This document shows positions 45,501 through 53,400 of a stretch of 64,000 nucleotides of DNA, in pieces. Positions within the stretch are counted from its first letter, which is position 1. Each line of letters opens with the position of its first letter. A model generated the notes under the pieces. It saw nothing but the letters and a program-made list of their open reading frames with translations, had not been told where the DNA came from and made no database searches. The translations under genes and the position numbers were made by a program. The DNA is from an uncultured Myxococcales bacterium (GTDB lineage Bacteria > Myxococcota_A > UBA9042 > DTJE01). The stretch covers positions 149,906-213,905 of the forward strand of contig CAIZWN010000044.1 in the NCBI GenBank assembly GCA_903936705.1, in the 5' to 3' direction.

Positions 45501-48186
45501 GTCCCACCTGACGGGCTCCAGGAACATCGGCAAGGCAGTTGCCTGCGCCGAATGCCATGTTGTGCCGGCGAGCGCGAATTCGGTAGGACACCGCGACACG
45601 GCACTGCCGGCGGAATTGACGTGGGGCACTCTGGCGAAGACCGATGGCGCCAGCCCTGCGTGGAACACGGCGACCTTGCAGTGCAGCAACAACTACTGCC
45701 ACGGCGGAACTCTTGGCGGCGGGACCGACACGACGCCGGTCTGGACGACCACGGACGGCAGCCAGGTGGCGTGCGGAACCTGCCACGGCAGTCCGCCTCC
45801 GCTGCCACACCCACAGACAACCGAGTGCGTGGCGTGCCACGCCCAGACGGTTGACGCAAACAACAAGATCAAGGATGCCACGAAGCATATCAACGGCATC
45901 GTGGAAACGTCGGTCACGACGGACTGTACTGCCTGCCACGGATCTGCACTCAATGAGGCCCCGCCAGTGGACACGGCAGGCAACATGGCAACGACTGCCC
46001 GGGGCGTTGGCGCCCACCAGGGGCACGTCGCGGCAACTCGGGGCCTGTCGATTGCGATGGACTGCATCGAGTGCCACGCCAAGCCGACGACGACGCTTTC
46101 GGTAGGCCATATCGACACGGCATTGCCCGCCGAGATCATCTTCGGCACGAAGTCGAAGCTGGATACCGCGAACCCGTCGTGGGACACCGTGAACGTGACG
46201 TGCAACGGCACCTACTGCCACGGCTCCACGTTGACTGGCGGCACCGACAAGACCCCTGTGTGGACGCAGACGGACGGCTCGCAGGTTACCTGTGCGTCGT
46301 GCCACGGAAACCCGCCGCCGCCACCTCACCCGCCCAAGACCGACTGCGCGACGTGTCACCAGACCGCCACTGTTGCAGGCGGCATTGCGAAGCCCGGGCA
46401 GCACATAGACGGCATCGTTCAGGTGGACGGTACCAACGCGTGCAGCGCCTGCCATGGCAGCACCACCAACAATGCCCCACCGGTTGACACGACCGGAAAC
46501 AGCACTACACCCTTCAAGGGCGTTGGAGCACACCAGTCCCATCTCCTGGCATCAAGAGGCTTGGGCAAGGCAGTCGCCTGTACGGAATGTCATATCGTGC
46601 CGACGACCATCATGGCGGCAGGCCATCGTGACACACCCCTGCCCGCCGAACTGACATGGGGTTCATTGGCAAGAACCGACAATGCCGTTCAGGCGTGGAA
46701 TGCTTCGACACTTCAGTGCAGCAACAACTACTGCCATGGAGGGACTCTTGGTGGCGGTACCGACACCACCCCGATTTGGACAACGGTGGACGGAAGCCAG
46801 GTGGCATGCGGGACCTGCCACGGCAGCCCTCCGGCCCTGCCCCACCCGCAAGCCGACAACTGCTATGCGTGCCACTCGGAAACCGTCAACACGCTGAACC
46901 AGATCTCGACCCCTGCCAACCATGTCAACGGCACTGTCGAAATGACCGCGACTACCGACTGCAGCGTTTGCCACGGTTCGACCACGAATGATGCCCCCCC
47001 TGTTGATACTCATGGTTCCAGTTCCACCGCACTGCGATCGGTTGGCGCTCATCAGCCCCACATGCAGGGGCTTTCAAGCATCTCCTCGCCGATAGCATGC
47101 ACGCAATGCCACTCGGTTCCTGCGACCACGCTTGCGATTGGACACGTCGATAGCGCCTCGCCTGCCGAGTTGACCTTCGGGGCCCTGGCAAAGACCGGAG
47201 GCCTGACGCCGGCATTCAGCACGTCGACGTTCGACTGCACCAACACGTGGTGTCACGGAGCAGGACTGACCCTGACAGGCGGATCCGAAAAGACCCCTGT
47301 GTGGACGACCGTGAATGGCAGTCAGGATGCCTGCGGCACGTGTCACGCGTCGGCAACCTCCGGGATGACCCGGCCCCATCCGGTTGGTGGCGCGGGATCT
47401 ACCTGTGCTACCTGCCACGGTACGACGATGACAAACAACACGACTTTCAGGGACAAGGCTTTGCACGTGAATGGCACGGTCAATATTGCGGCCCCGTCAG
47501 GACAGTTGGCCTGCAACGGCGTCTGTCATGGCGACACCTCGGCGGTCACGCCTGCCAACCAGGCACCCCCAGCCGATACCCAGGGGCTGACGGCTACCAC
47601 CCTGAAGTCGGTTGGTGCTCACCGCAACCACCTTACCGGAGCAGGCAACATCTCGGCCGCAATGGCTTGCAACAATTGCCACCCAGTGCCAACAGCCGTA
47701 CCGGACGTCGCGACTCCCGCGCATCTCAACAAGTCCGTCGATGTCAGTTTCACCATTGCCAACACCCTATCAAGCAAGGTGACCGGGACGACCTATAACG
47801 CGACGGCGATAACCTGCACGAAGTCCTACTGCCATGGCGGCTGGACGAATTCCGGTGCAACCAACGCCCCGAATACCGTCGCAAGTTGGACCAACACGAC
47901 TTTGCCTGCCTGCAACACCATGTGTCACGCGCTTCCGCCATCGACGGGCGAACACAGGGCCAATTCGGATCACCAGACAGCTTGCGGTCGATGCCATTCC
48001 GAGGTGGCAGCCACAAGCGGAACCTCCATCCTCAACACTGCTGCCGCAAAGGCGCTGCACATCAACGGCGTCCCGAACGTGAAGTTGAGCGGAGGTACAG
48101 GCGAGACCTGGAACGCCACCAGCCGATCCTGCAACCCATCGTGCCACGGTGCAGACGACTGGGGCGCCCGCGTGCTGCCCCCGTGA
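39595..48186 (+). CDS. giant multiheme c-type cytochrome, 81 heme-binding-type motifs
   Basis: The protein has 2863 residues, starting at ATG 39595 with AGGGG 7-8 nt upstream and a signal peptide ('MRCILLIALAMTTC'; lipobox not canonical). The whole mature part is 16 repeat units of about 172-180 residues. Each unit holds five motifs in fixed order: CxxCHG, CxxCHxVP, CxxxxCHG, CGxCHGxPP and CxxCH. I count 62 CxxCH, 16 CxxxxCH (one per unit) and, at the C-terminus, 3 CxxxCH, 81 in all. The CxxxxCH...CxxCH pairing is the Geobacter-type signature (TIGR01904 family). Such proteins are exported, take heme c in the periplasm and conduct electrons outward. No porin (MtrB-like) gene is adjacent and no membrane anchor is seen at the C-terminus. 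Whether CxxxxCH sites carry heme is unproven. It could instead be a short-range electron reservoir. Confidence 0.9.
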   Translation: MGMTAMRCILLIALAMTTCTQGRTWGDPDAPAASPCSTCHGSAQSPSPPTDTKGRSLPTLPGIGAHQAHLEGTEIAASVSCDTCHIVPASVEVPGHLDSALPAEVTFANLAIFDGLQPALEVAGTGDASVIGCKSTYCHGSTLNGGKNTTPVWNALDPTVFRACDACHGFPPVTSRSGAMHPDSTSCADCHGEVIGADGKIKDKSKHVDGTVQVSAMGCTSCHGSGVDPAPPTGTHGETEEGQPAVGAHQAHLIARHGLASKVVCSECHKVPFSPSTEGHIDNTPGAEVTFGTLGTHETQGVVYDPATRTCTNVYCHGATLNGGSVASPVWAPPDDASIACGACHGNPPPNPHPQSSACGRCHQPTSKVDGGLADASTHIDGELQVLESMDCATCHGSADNPAPPKDTAGLSDTALPTIGAHQSHLKALSGLSSAVACTTCHAVPTRVDSAGHMDGKIDVAMKGLAIANNSVATWSTSDARCTNTYCHGATLTGGSNTQPVWTKVDGTQAECGTCHSLPPAAPHPAASNCEACHADTAGPDLTIAHPANHINGTVETSGSCTSCHGGIANAAPPVDTQGRSDTTLTSVGAHQTHLNPTSGTSAPVACGACHPVPATVSSAQHDDGQVQVVFSGTASADGTTPAWDRGNAKCSGTYCHGNTLDGGTNTSPTWTKVGQDQAKCGSCHGLPPALPHPQSDKCGQCHTATMTPDGTIYHPELHVDGTVQVEMGRACDSCHGGPDGPQPPVDVSGRSDTTLVSVGAHKSHALGSRLFAAVACNECHKVPTATDSPGHVDTPLPAELSFGSIARSDDALPVWNEAAADCTNVYCHGATLEGGTHTTPVWTNVGADEVKCGNCHGLPPAPPHPVSTKCGQCHDTTDLSGAIVKPEQHVDGKVELTALGCASCHGSADNPAPPIDTTEGTETTLKGVGAHQSHLKAASNLSSPVTCTECHVVPKTTDDSGHLDTALPAELTFGLLATSADALPSWDGTTATCSNTYCHGATLTGGSHTTPIWTKVGSGEAACGTCHGFPPTGNHVNSTLCGNCHTQTATVDGKISHPEKHINGVVEVITDASCSTCHGNTNNAAPPIDIAGKSDTTKKSVGAHQSHMMATGDLSSPVACSECHKVPTNMADAGHMDSALPAEVTFGILATASDANPSWDETGATCTNSYCHGATLHGGTHTTPVWTRVGSGEAACGSCHGNPPPSPHPQSPTCAACHPDTVDADNNISNPDKHIDGIVQVSFMDACKTCHGNDDNPAPPSDTSRGTATTLRGVGAHQSHLKASSALSKPMLCDECHIVPADASSPGHIDGALPAEITWGTLSQSDGANPNWDTTSLKCVNNYCHGATLSGGSNTEPQWTKVGADEAACGTCHGLPPAAPHPNSTKCSVCHDQTVSADMKIAHPEKHVDGVVQVTPDIACNACHGGGDNPAPPVDTENGTSTSLRGVGAHQAHLRASRGLSVPVACEDCHLVPATVTAAGHIDTTIPAELTWGSKAQLDRASPSWNGTDLRCSNTYCHGSTLDGGADTAPKWTTTDGSQVACASCHGNPPPPPHVQQSDCAACHTTATSTGTIAIPSQHIDGQVQVDGVGLCSGCHGSPVNIAPPADTSGNAATSLRGVGAHRAHTTASRQVGRIVACTECHVVPTAIDEIGHRDTALPAELTWGPLATADQAIPAWNTTTLQCSNNYCHGGTLGGGTDTTPIWTTVDGSQVACGTCHGNPPPLPHPQTTECVACHATTVDVNNEISDSTKHINGVVETSVTTDCTACHGSALNEAPPVDTAGNMATTARGVGAHQGHVAATRGLSIAMDCVECHTKPESTIAVGHIDSALPAEIIFGTKSKLDTANPSWDAVNVTCNGTYCHGSTMSGGTDKTPVWTQTDGSQVTCASCHGNPPPPPHPPKTDCATCHPDADNAGHITDPSAHVNGLVDVRPDMACNACHGGATSDAPPVDTTGNAATSYRGVGAHQSHLTGSRNIGKAVACAECHVVPASANSVGHRDTALPAELTWGTLAKTDGASPAWNTATLQCSNNYCHGGTLGGGTDTTPVWTTTDGSQVACGTCHGSPPPLPHPQTTECVACHAQTVDANNKIKDATKHINGIVETSVTTDCTACHGSALNEAPPVDTAGNMATTARGVGAHQGHVAATRGLSIAMDCIECHAKPTTTLSVGHIDTALPAEIIFGTKSKLDTANPSWDTVNVTCNGTYCHGSTLTGGTDKTPVWTQTDGSQVTCASCHGNPPPPPHPPKTDCATCHQTATVAGGIAKPGQHIDGIVQVDGTNACSACHGSTTNNAPPVDTTGNSTTPFKGVGAHQSHLLASRGLGKAVACTECHIVPTTIMAAGHRDTPLPAELTWGSLARTDNAVQAWNASTLQCSNNYCHGGTLGGGTDTTPIWTTVDGSQVACGTCHGSPPALPHPQADNCYACHSETVNTLNQISTPANHVNGTVEMTATTDCSVCHGSTTNDAPPVDTHGSSSTALRSVGAHQPHMQGLSSISSPIACTQCHSVPATTLAIGHVDSASPAELTFGALAKTGGLTPAFSTSTFDCTNTWCHGAGLTLTGGSEKTPVWTTVNGSQDACGTCHASATSGMTRPHPVGGAGSTCATCHGTTMTNNTTFRDKALHVNGTVNIAAPSGQLACNGVCHGDTSAVTPANQAPPADTQGLTATTLKSVGAHRNHLTGAGNISAAMACNNCHPVPTAVPDVATPAHLNKSVDVSFTIANTLSSKVTGTTYNATAITCTKSYCHGGWTNSGATNAPNTVASWTNTTLPACNTMCHALPPSTGEHRANSDHQTACGRCHSEVAATSGTSILNTAAAKALHINGVPNVKLSGGTGETWNATSRSCNPSCHGADDWGARVLPP
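44371..46440 (+). repeat. two-unit (1035-bp) tandem duplication within the cytochrome gene
   Basis: Units 10, 12 and 14 start at 44371, 45406 and 46441, exactly 1035 bp apart. Units 11 and 13 are nearly identical in long stretches (for example 44881-45040 against 45916-46075). This is the most homogeneous part of the gene and marks the most recent expansion, by blocks of two units (ten heme motifs). Confidence 0.85.
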
Positions 48187-48214
48187 TCGGTACGACCTGA
48201 ACATCAACCACCTA

Positions 48215-48233
48215 CGCAATTCGATCTGTTTTT
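48215..48233. repeat. 19-bp dispersed repeat, copy 2
   Basis: An exact 19-nt match to 37926-37944, located between the cytochrome stop and the DUF998 gene. Confidence 0.6.
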
Positions 48234-48272
48234 CGCGAAAGCCTCGGCTAGGATCCCTGCTGGAGGAAGTTG

Positions 48273-48956
48273 ATGCTGAAAGCTAATACGGGCATGCCTA
48301 GGGTCCTAAAGACGATCGGGGTGCTGGGTCCGGCAATCCTCATGGTAGGTGTGGTCGTTCCAGCGATTGCCTATGTCGGGAAGGCGGGTCAGGCATACTC
48401 TCCGCTGAACCACTTCATCTCGGAACTGGGCGAGGTCGGGGTGTCTTCCCTGGCGTGGATCTTCAATGGGAGCCTGGTGATATCGGGCGTCCTTATGGCT
48501 GTCTTTCTGGCTGGCATGGGTTGGCACCTGGGCACGCGCCTGGGCAAGGCGGCTGCGCTGACCGGCGTTGTGGCCGGCCTGGGGGCCAGCGCCGTCGGCT
48601 TGATCCCGATGAACGACCTTCAGCCGCACCTGCGGGCGGCCTTCACCTTCTTCGACTGCGGTTTGGTGTCCGTGGGCCTATTCACGATCGCGGTGCTGCG
48701 CGACCGTCAGGGATGCCTGCCGCGCTGGCTGGTCATCCCGGGCATTGCCACAGGCCTTGCCTTCGCGATTTTCCTGGCCTGGCCCTGGCTTGCTGGCGCG
48801 CCTGACCTGCGAATGCTGGACCCGGCGTCGGGCGTGCAGCGGGCCTCGGTCTGGGGCATCGCGATCCTCGAATGGGCCGTCCTGGTCACGGTTGTAGGCT
48901 TCATAGCTTGTGCGGCTGCGACGTTGCAGCCACCTCAAGCCAAATCACGATCTTGA
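48273..48956 (+). CDS. DUF998-type integral membrane protein
   Basis: This 227-residue protein has about six hydrophobic helices and the family pattern 'YSPLNHFISELGEVG' after helix 1, as in DUF998 proteins (conserved 'S..H.ISELG' segment). GGAGG lies 6 nt before the ATG at 48273; an in-frame TTG sits just before it. Function of the family is unknown. A damaged partial copy lies at 56550-56714. It starts 86 nt after the cytochrome gene, but there is nothing to show that they work together. Confidence 0.8.
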   Translation: MLKANTGMPRVLKTIGVLGPAILMVGVVVPAIAYVGKAGQAYSPLNHFISELGEVGVSSLAWIFNGSLVISGVLMAVFLAGMGWHLGTRLGKAAALTGVVAGLGASAVGLIPMNDLQPHLRAAFTFFDCGLVSVGLFTIAVLRDRQGCLPRWLVIPGIATGLAFAIFLAWPWLAGAPDLRMLDPASGVQRASVWGIAILEWAVLVTVVGFIACAAATLQPPQAKSRS

Positions 48957-49013
48957 CCAGGGTTCAGATTGCGTCCGCTGTGCGTTGACATCGCGAGGTT
49001 GCGCCGGCGGCGT

Positions 49014-50462
49014 TTACGGCCGTTCCAGAACCCAGTAGCGTACTTCGTTGAGACCCTGGTTGCCTTGCGTCCGCGAAGGATTGACCACGGCCGCCAGGTG
49101 CAGGGCGCCATTGGCATCCACCGCTGCGGCGACGGATTCGGCCTCGTTTTGGTGCAGGTCCACGTCCGGGGTCGCGATGCCCACCCGGTTCATCAGCGCA
49201 TCATACAGCGCCACCCGCGGGCCGAACTCGGACTCGCGCCATGCGATCCACCACCGCCCGTCCCCGGTCGGCAGTACCACCGGGTACTCGGATCCATCGG
49301 TTCCGCCGAAGGTTTCGGACACGTTGATTGCTTCGCCTTCGACCGAAGGCACGCCTTCGGCACTCAACACGTAGCGTTGCGCGAAGACGTCGTAGACCGC
49401 TGTGCCCCCGTCAGGCCGGCAGTATGTCAGGATGCCGTTGTCAGGCCCCAAGGGGTGCAATTGTATCCAAGACTTGTACTCGGGGTCGGGAACCACTTCC
49501 ATATGGCCCTTGGTGACAGGCTCAAGCCAGCTTCCATTTCGCGCTGCCGAGCCGGGAACCTGCCGGGCTATGGCCCAGTTCATCCCCAGGAACCGGGTGA
49601 TGTCCCCTTCCGTCTTAGTGGCCATGAAGGATGGCGCCACCAGCGCGGCCGGGCCCGTGCCCCACTCAGGTCGGGACGCCAGTGGCACCAGGGATGGCGC
49701 TTCCCCAAAGCCCAGGTACATGCCGCCCGCGTAGTTGAACAGTTCGACAGTCGCGTCGGGCCAAAGGACAGGTGCATCGGTCGCACGAGGCACCTTTAGT
49801 GCGTACCAGACATCGCGGCCAAGCTGGGGCTGGGCCCAGGTGCCGTCCGGGTTCTGCAACTGGACTGCTGGTTCGTTCGACTGTAGTGCCGCCAGGGGCC
49901 CCCCGTCGGTCCACGCGAGGTTCAGGTTCCGGGCCGGCAGCCAGGAATAGATGGTTAGACCCGCCAAGTTGATGGGCGACGCGTCGGTGATCTCAAGCAC
50001 GTCGTCCTTCCACCACGCCATGCGCAGATCCGCTTCGCCCCACGACCACAGCACTACGGCATGCCTGCTGGACGGATCCCCGGCGATCTTGGGAAAGGAT
50101 CTGCTGGACAAGGTCGCGCCTTCTTCGTTGGTCCGGGTTGACAGCAACACCTCGGCGCCGGTCTCTGCTCCGGCCCGCAGCACCATCTTGCCGTCCTCCC
50201 GGGCATAGGCCAGCAGCACCGTCCCTCCAGCGATCGCCAGGGCCGGGGCATGGGCACCGGTCACCACCAGGCGTTCGGCCGGCCAGGTCAGTTTCTGCGG
50301 CTCGCCGCCCTTGTCCTTACCCGTATCGTGGTGGAGGTCGCGGACGAACCCGTCCGGCAGGTCTCCGTCGTCCGTCTGGTCGCTGAAACGCCCGCCACCG
50401 CAGGCAACCAGGGCTGGGACTACAAACGCCAGCATCCATCCTTGGAACGCAATTGGCTTCAT
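49014..50462 (-). CDS. lipoprotein of unknown function, coupled to the RHS gene
   Basis: This 482-residue lipoprotein (lipobox ALVAC, Cys about 21) has an Asp/Gly-rich linker to about residue 55. The body has repeated beta-rich segments with Trp ('AVVLWSWGEADLRMAWW', 'GRWWIAWRESEFGPRVALYD'), consistent with a beta-propeller. Its ATG overlaps the stop of the RHS/YD gene as ATGA, so the two are made together and it is a candidate partner or carrier of that protein. Function unknown. Confidence 0.75.
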   Translation of the reverse strand: MKPIAFQGWMLAFVVPALVACGGGRFSDQTDDGDLPDGFVRDLHHDTGKDKGGEPQKLTWPAERLVVTGAHAPALAIAGGTVLLAYAREDGKMVLRAGAETGAEVLLSTRTNEEGATLSSRSFPKIAGDPSSRHAVVLWSWGEADLRMAWWKDDVLEITDASPINLAGLTIYSWLPARNLNLAWTDGGPLAALQSNEPAVQLQNPDGTWAQPQLGRDVWYALKVPRATDAPVLWPDATVELFNYAGGMYLGFGEAPSLVPLASRPEWGTGPAALVAPSFMATKTEGDITRFLGMNWAIARQVPGSAARNGSWLEPVTKGHMEVVPDPEYKSWIQLHPLGPDNGILTYCRPDGGTAVYDVFAQRYVLSAEGVPSVEGEAINVSETFGGTDGSEYPVVLPTGDGRWWIAWRESEFGPRVALYDALMNRVGIATPDVDLHQNEAESVAAAVDANGALHLAAVVNPSRTQGNQGLNEVRYWVLERP

Positions 50463-53400
50463 GGTGGGGTGCCTCCCTGTGGGGCCGGGGTGGTCTGCTG
50501 GGATTTTTGCACCTGGTCCTCCACGATGTTCTGCAGTGTCTCACGTGCCGCATCAACAGCATCCCCCGCGCTCTGTGCGGGGTTCGTGACACCCTTGATG
50601 CTCTCGGCCACGCCCTTGACCGCGACCTCGCCTCCCTGGACGGAGAGTCTGCGAAATCGATTCTCTTTGTCGGTCGCCACGTCGGTGGCATCGTCCTCTT
50701 GTTTCCGGATGTCCACGGCGCGCTGGGTGGCCTCGTTGGCCTCCCGGACCTGCTGGGCGTTGTTTCCCGTGGCCAGTTCGCGCATCTCGTACAAGATGCC
50801 TGCCCCGATCGCCAGGCCTCCCGCAAGGGCCCACAGCAGGAAGCGCCCGTTGGGATCCGCCCGCAGTACCGGGTCCCCACCGGCGTAGGTGTATGAACCG
50901 GCCAGCGGCGAGAAGCCTTCCGGTTCGGGTTGCAGGAACTCGCCCGTTCGCGGGTCGTACAGGCGCGGCCCGATGGCGTACAGGCCCGTTTCCGGATCGA
51001 AGGGTACGCCGTGGAAACCAAGCTGTGGACCGCCAGTGGCAGGCGTTGTCCTGGGCAGCCCGAAGCATTCCTCGTCCGCAGGCACGAAGGTCCCCGCCTG
51101 GTCGGACCAGCCGATCACACGTTGGTAGGGGTCATAGTGCACGAAGACCTGGCTGCCGTCCTTCGCGACCGCGGCACCGAAGCCCAGGGGACCTTCCACG
51201 TCGACCAGCATCCATTCCCGGCCCGAGGGCTCGCTTATCCTGAAGGGGCGGTTTGTGTCGGGCAGGTAGCCGTAGTGCCAGGCGCCCTCGGCGGTGATCC
51301 GTTCGACCCGCCGGCCCAGTTCGTCGTAGTGGTACCGGGCTACTTCAGCCCCGTCGACCAGGGCTTGCGCGGGAAGCCCTCCGGCGCCGTATCGAACCTC
51401 CAGTACACCCGCGCCGCCGACCTTGGGGGTCCGCTTCGTCACGCGTCCCAGCGCGTCGAATTCGAGGGTGGCCGTCCCGTCGTCGGTCAGCCGCCCCCCG
51501 GCATCCCGGGTGAACGCACCACCGGTGGACGACGCTCTTGCCGAGCCCTTGTCCCAGGTGGCCGTCTCGCCCGTGTCGCTGCATGCGGTCAGGCGGCCGG
51601 CGCCGTCCCATCCGTAGGTGCGCTCGACGCCTCCAAGGGAAACCCCTGTAGGCCGCGGTCCCTCGCCGTACCGCCACTCGATGCGGAACGTGCCCGCAGT
51701 GGCCTTCTCCTCCTGCCAGGTCGGGCGGCCCAGGTCGTCGTAGCCACGGGTCGTCTGTACCCCGTTGGCGCGGTCGATGGCGATAACCCGACGGGCGTCG
51801 TCGCGTCCTACCTTGGCCAAACTGACGTAGCCGCCGCCCATGTCCTGCATCAGGCCGACGACTTCCTCGACGGTGTCATCAAACGCCCTGCGGATGCGCA
51901 TGGATCCCACGCCCAGCATCTCCAGGACCTGGTCGAATACATCATCGACGCGGGTGCGGTGCAGGGTGAACGCAACCCCCTCCCCAGTTGTTCCGTTCGG
52001 GGCAACCGACAGCGTGTCCAAGCCCTGTCCGACCGCGTAGGTCACCTGTTCCCGCGTGGCACCGCCAACGGTCTTCCCGACGCGGCCCTGCGCGTCGAAT
52101 TCCAGCGTTGTGCCGGCGCCTGCCGCCGGGCCGCTGAAGGTCCGATGCCAGGGCCGTCCCGCGTCGTCCCATTCGACGGTCTGTCGGCTGTCGTCGGGCC
52201 AGTCGATCGCGGTGATTCGACCGGCCAAGTCGTACCCGTAGCGCTCGAAGCCCGCCGCCGGGTCCACCCGCTGGGCGCGGCGCCCGTTTTCATCCCAGGT
52301 TTCGGCCCAGGTACGTCCCTCGCCGTCCTCGGCGACCAGGACCGCCGACACTGGCACCGGTTCTCCCATGGATTCCCATGCTGCCGTGGTAGCCCGCGTG
52401 AAGGTCCACGCGTCCAGCACCTGCAGGCCGTCGGCCGACAGGCGCCGCTGGCTCAGCAGCCCCCCGCGGGCGTCCCAAGTGGATTCGACGACGCCGGTCA
52501 GGGGATCCTCCAGCCGAGTGACCCGCCCCGTCGCGTCCCTCTCCATGTGCCAGGCCCAGCCGGCTGTGCGATCGGCACGGCCCTGAAATACCTCGCTGGT
52601 ATTCCCGGCGTTGTCGTAGGTGTAAAGGTGAACAAGGTTCGCGGCGTCCGTCATCGATCGCAGCAGGCCCATCGCGGTACCAATCGTCTCCCACAGGAAG
52701 TTCGTGCTTCCCCCATCGGGATCGATTCGCTGGACGACCCGGCCGGCGTCGTCCCAATTGAACCGGGTCGAATGCTGGCCGGGGTCAATGCGCTCCAACA
52801 GACGGTCGTCCACGATGCGGCGGTATCCAGGCAGGTCCTCCGGGCGTCCCCAGCGGTAGGTCCAGGTCTCGTGGGTATCCTCGTTGACCAGTTGCGCCAG
52901 GCGCCCGGCCTCGTCGTAGGTCATGGACAGTACGCCGCCGTCCCCCGCGACCCGTCGCGTCGGCCGCCCCCAGGCGTCCTGGTCCCAGCGGTTTGTCCGG
53001 TCGCCTGGACCGCCCACCCGCAAGCCTCGCCGGGTCACGGCCACGGATACCTCGCCGCCACCGGGTAACGGAATCACGCCCACCGCCTCGCGGGCCCGGA
53101 CGTCGCTGGCGATGCGTGCGGCGCTGAAGGCTGCAGGTGCCACCATCACTTGCCCGTCGGCCGCGACGATCAGACGTCCGCCACGTATCGGGCTCATCAC
53201 CGACAGCAATCGCTGGCCATCATACTCGTAGGTCCATTTGCCCTGGTGCTGGCCTGGCAGTTCCAAAGTCCGTTCCACCAGCAACCCCTGTTCGTCGTGG
53301 CGGAAGTCGACCCGGACCTCCCCCGGTAGTGTGACTTGGAAGGTCGTGCCGGCGCCGGTTGACGACGACCAGACCGTATCCCGGCCAGTGGCATCCCGGA

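Noticed and set aside
44842..46542. Long antisense frames opposite the cytochrome (for example 566 residues here, 467 residues at 41794-43197)
   Set aside because: They mirror the heme repeats in codon-shadow fashion, have no ribosome sites, and the sense strand gives a fully patterned protein.
39660..48180. Regular repeats that might suggest a CRISPR or satellite array
   Set aside because: The period is over 500 bp and the repeats are coding, with conserved heme motifs; there are no short identical repeats with unique spacers.
50930..53068. A 712-codon plus-strand frame
   Set aside because: It is antisense to the RHS/YD gene, Arg/Gly/Pro-rich and without any domain.
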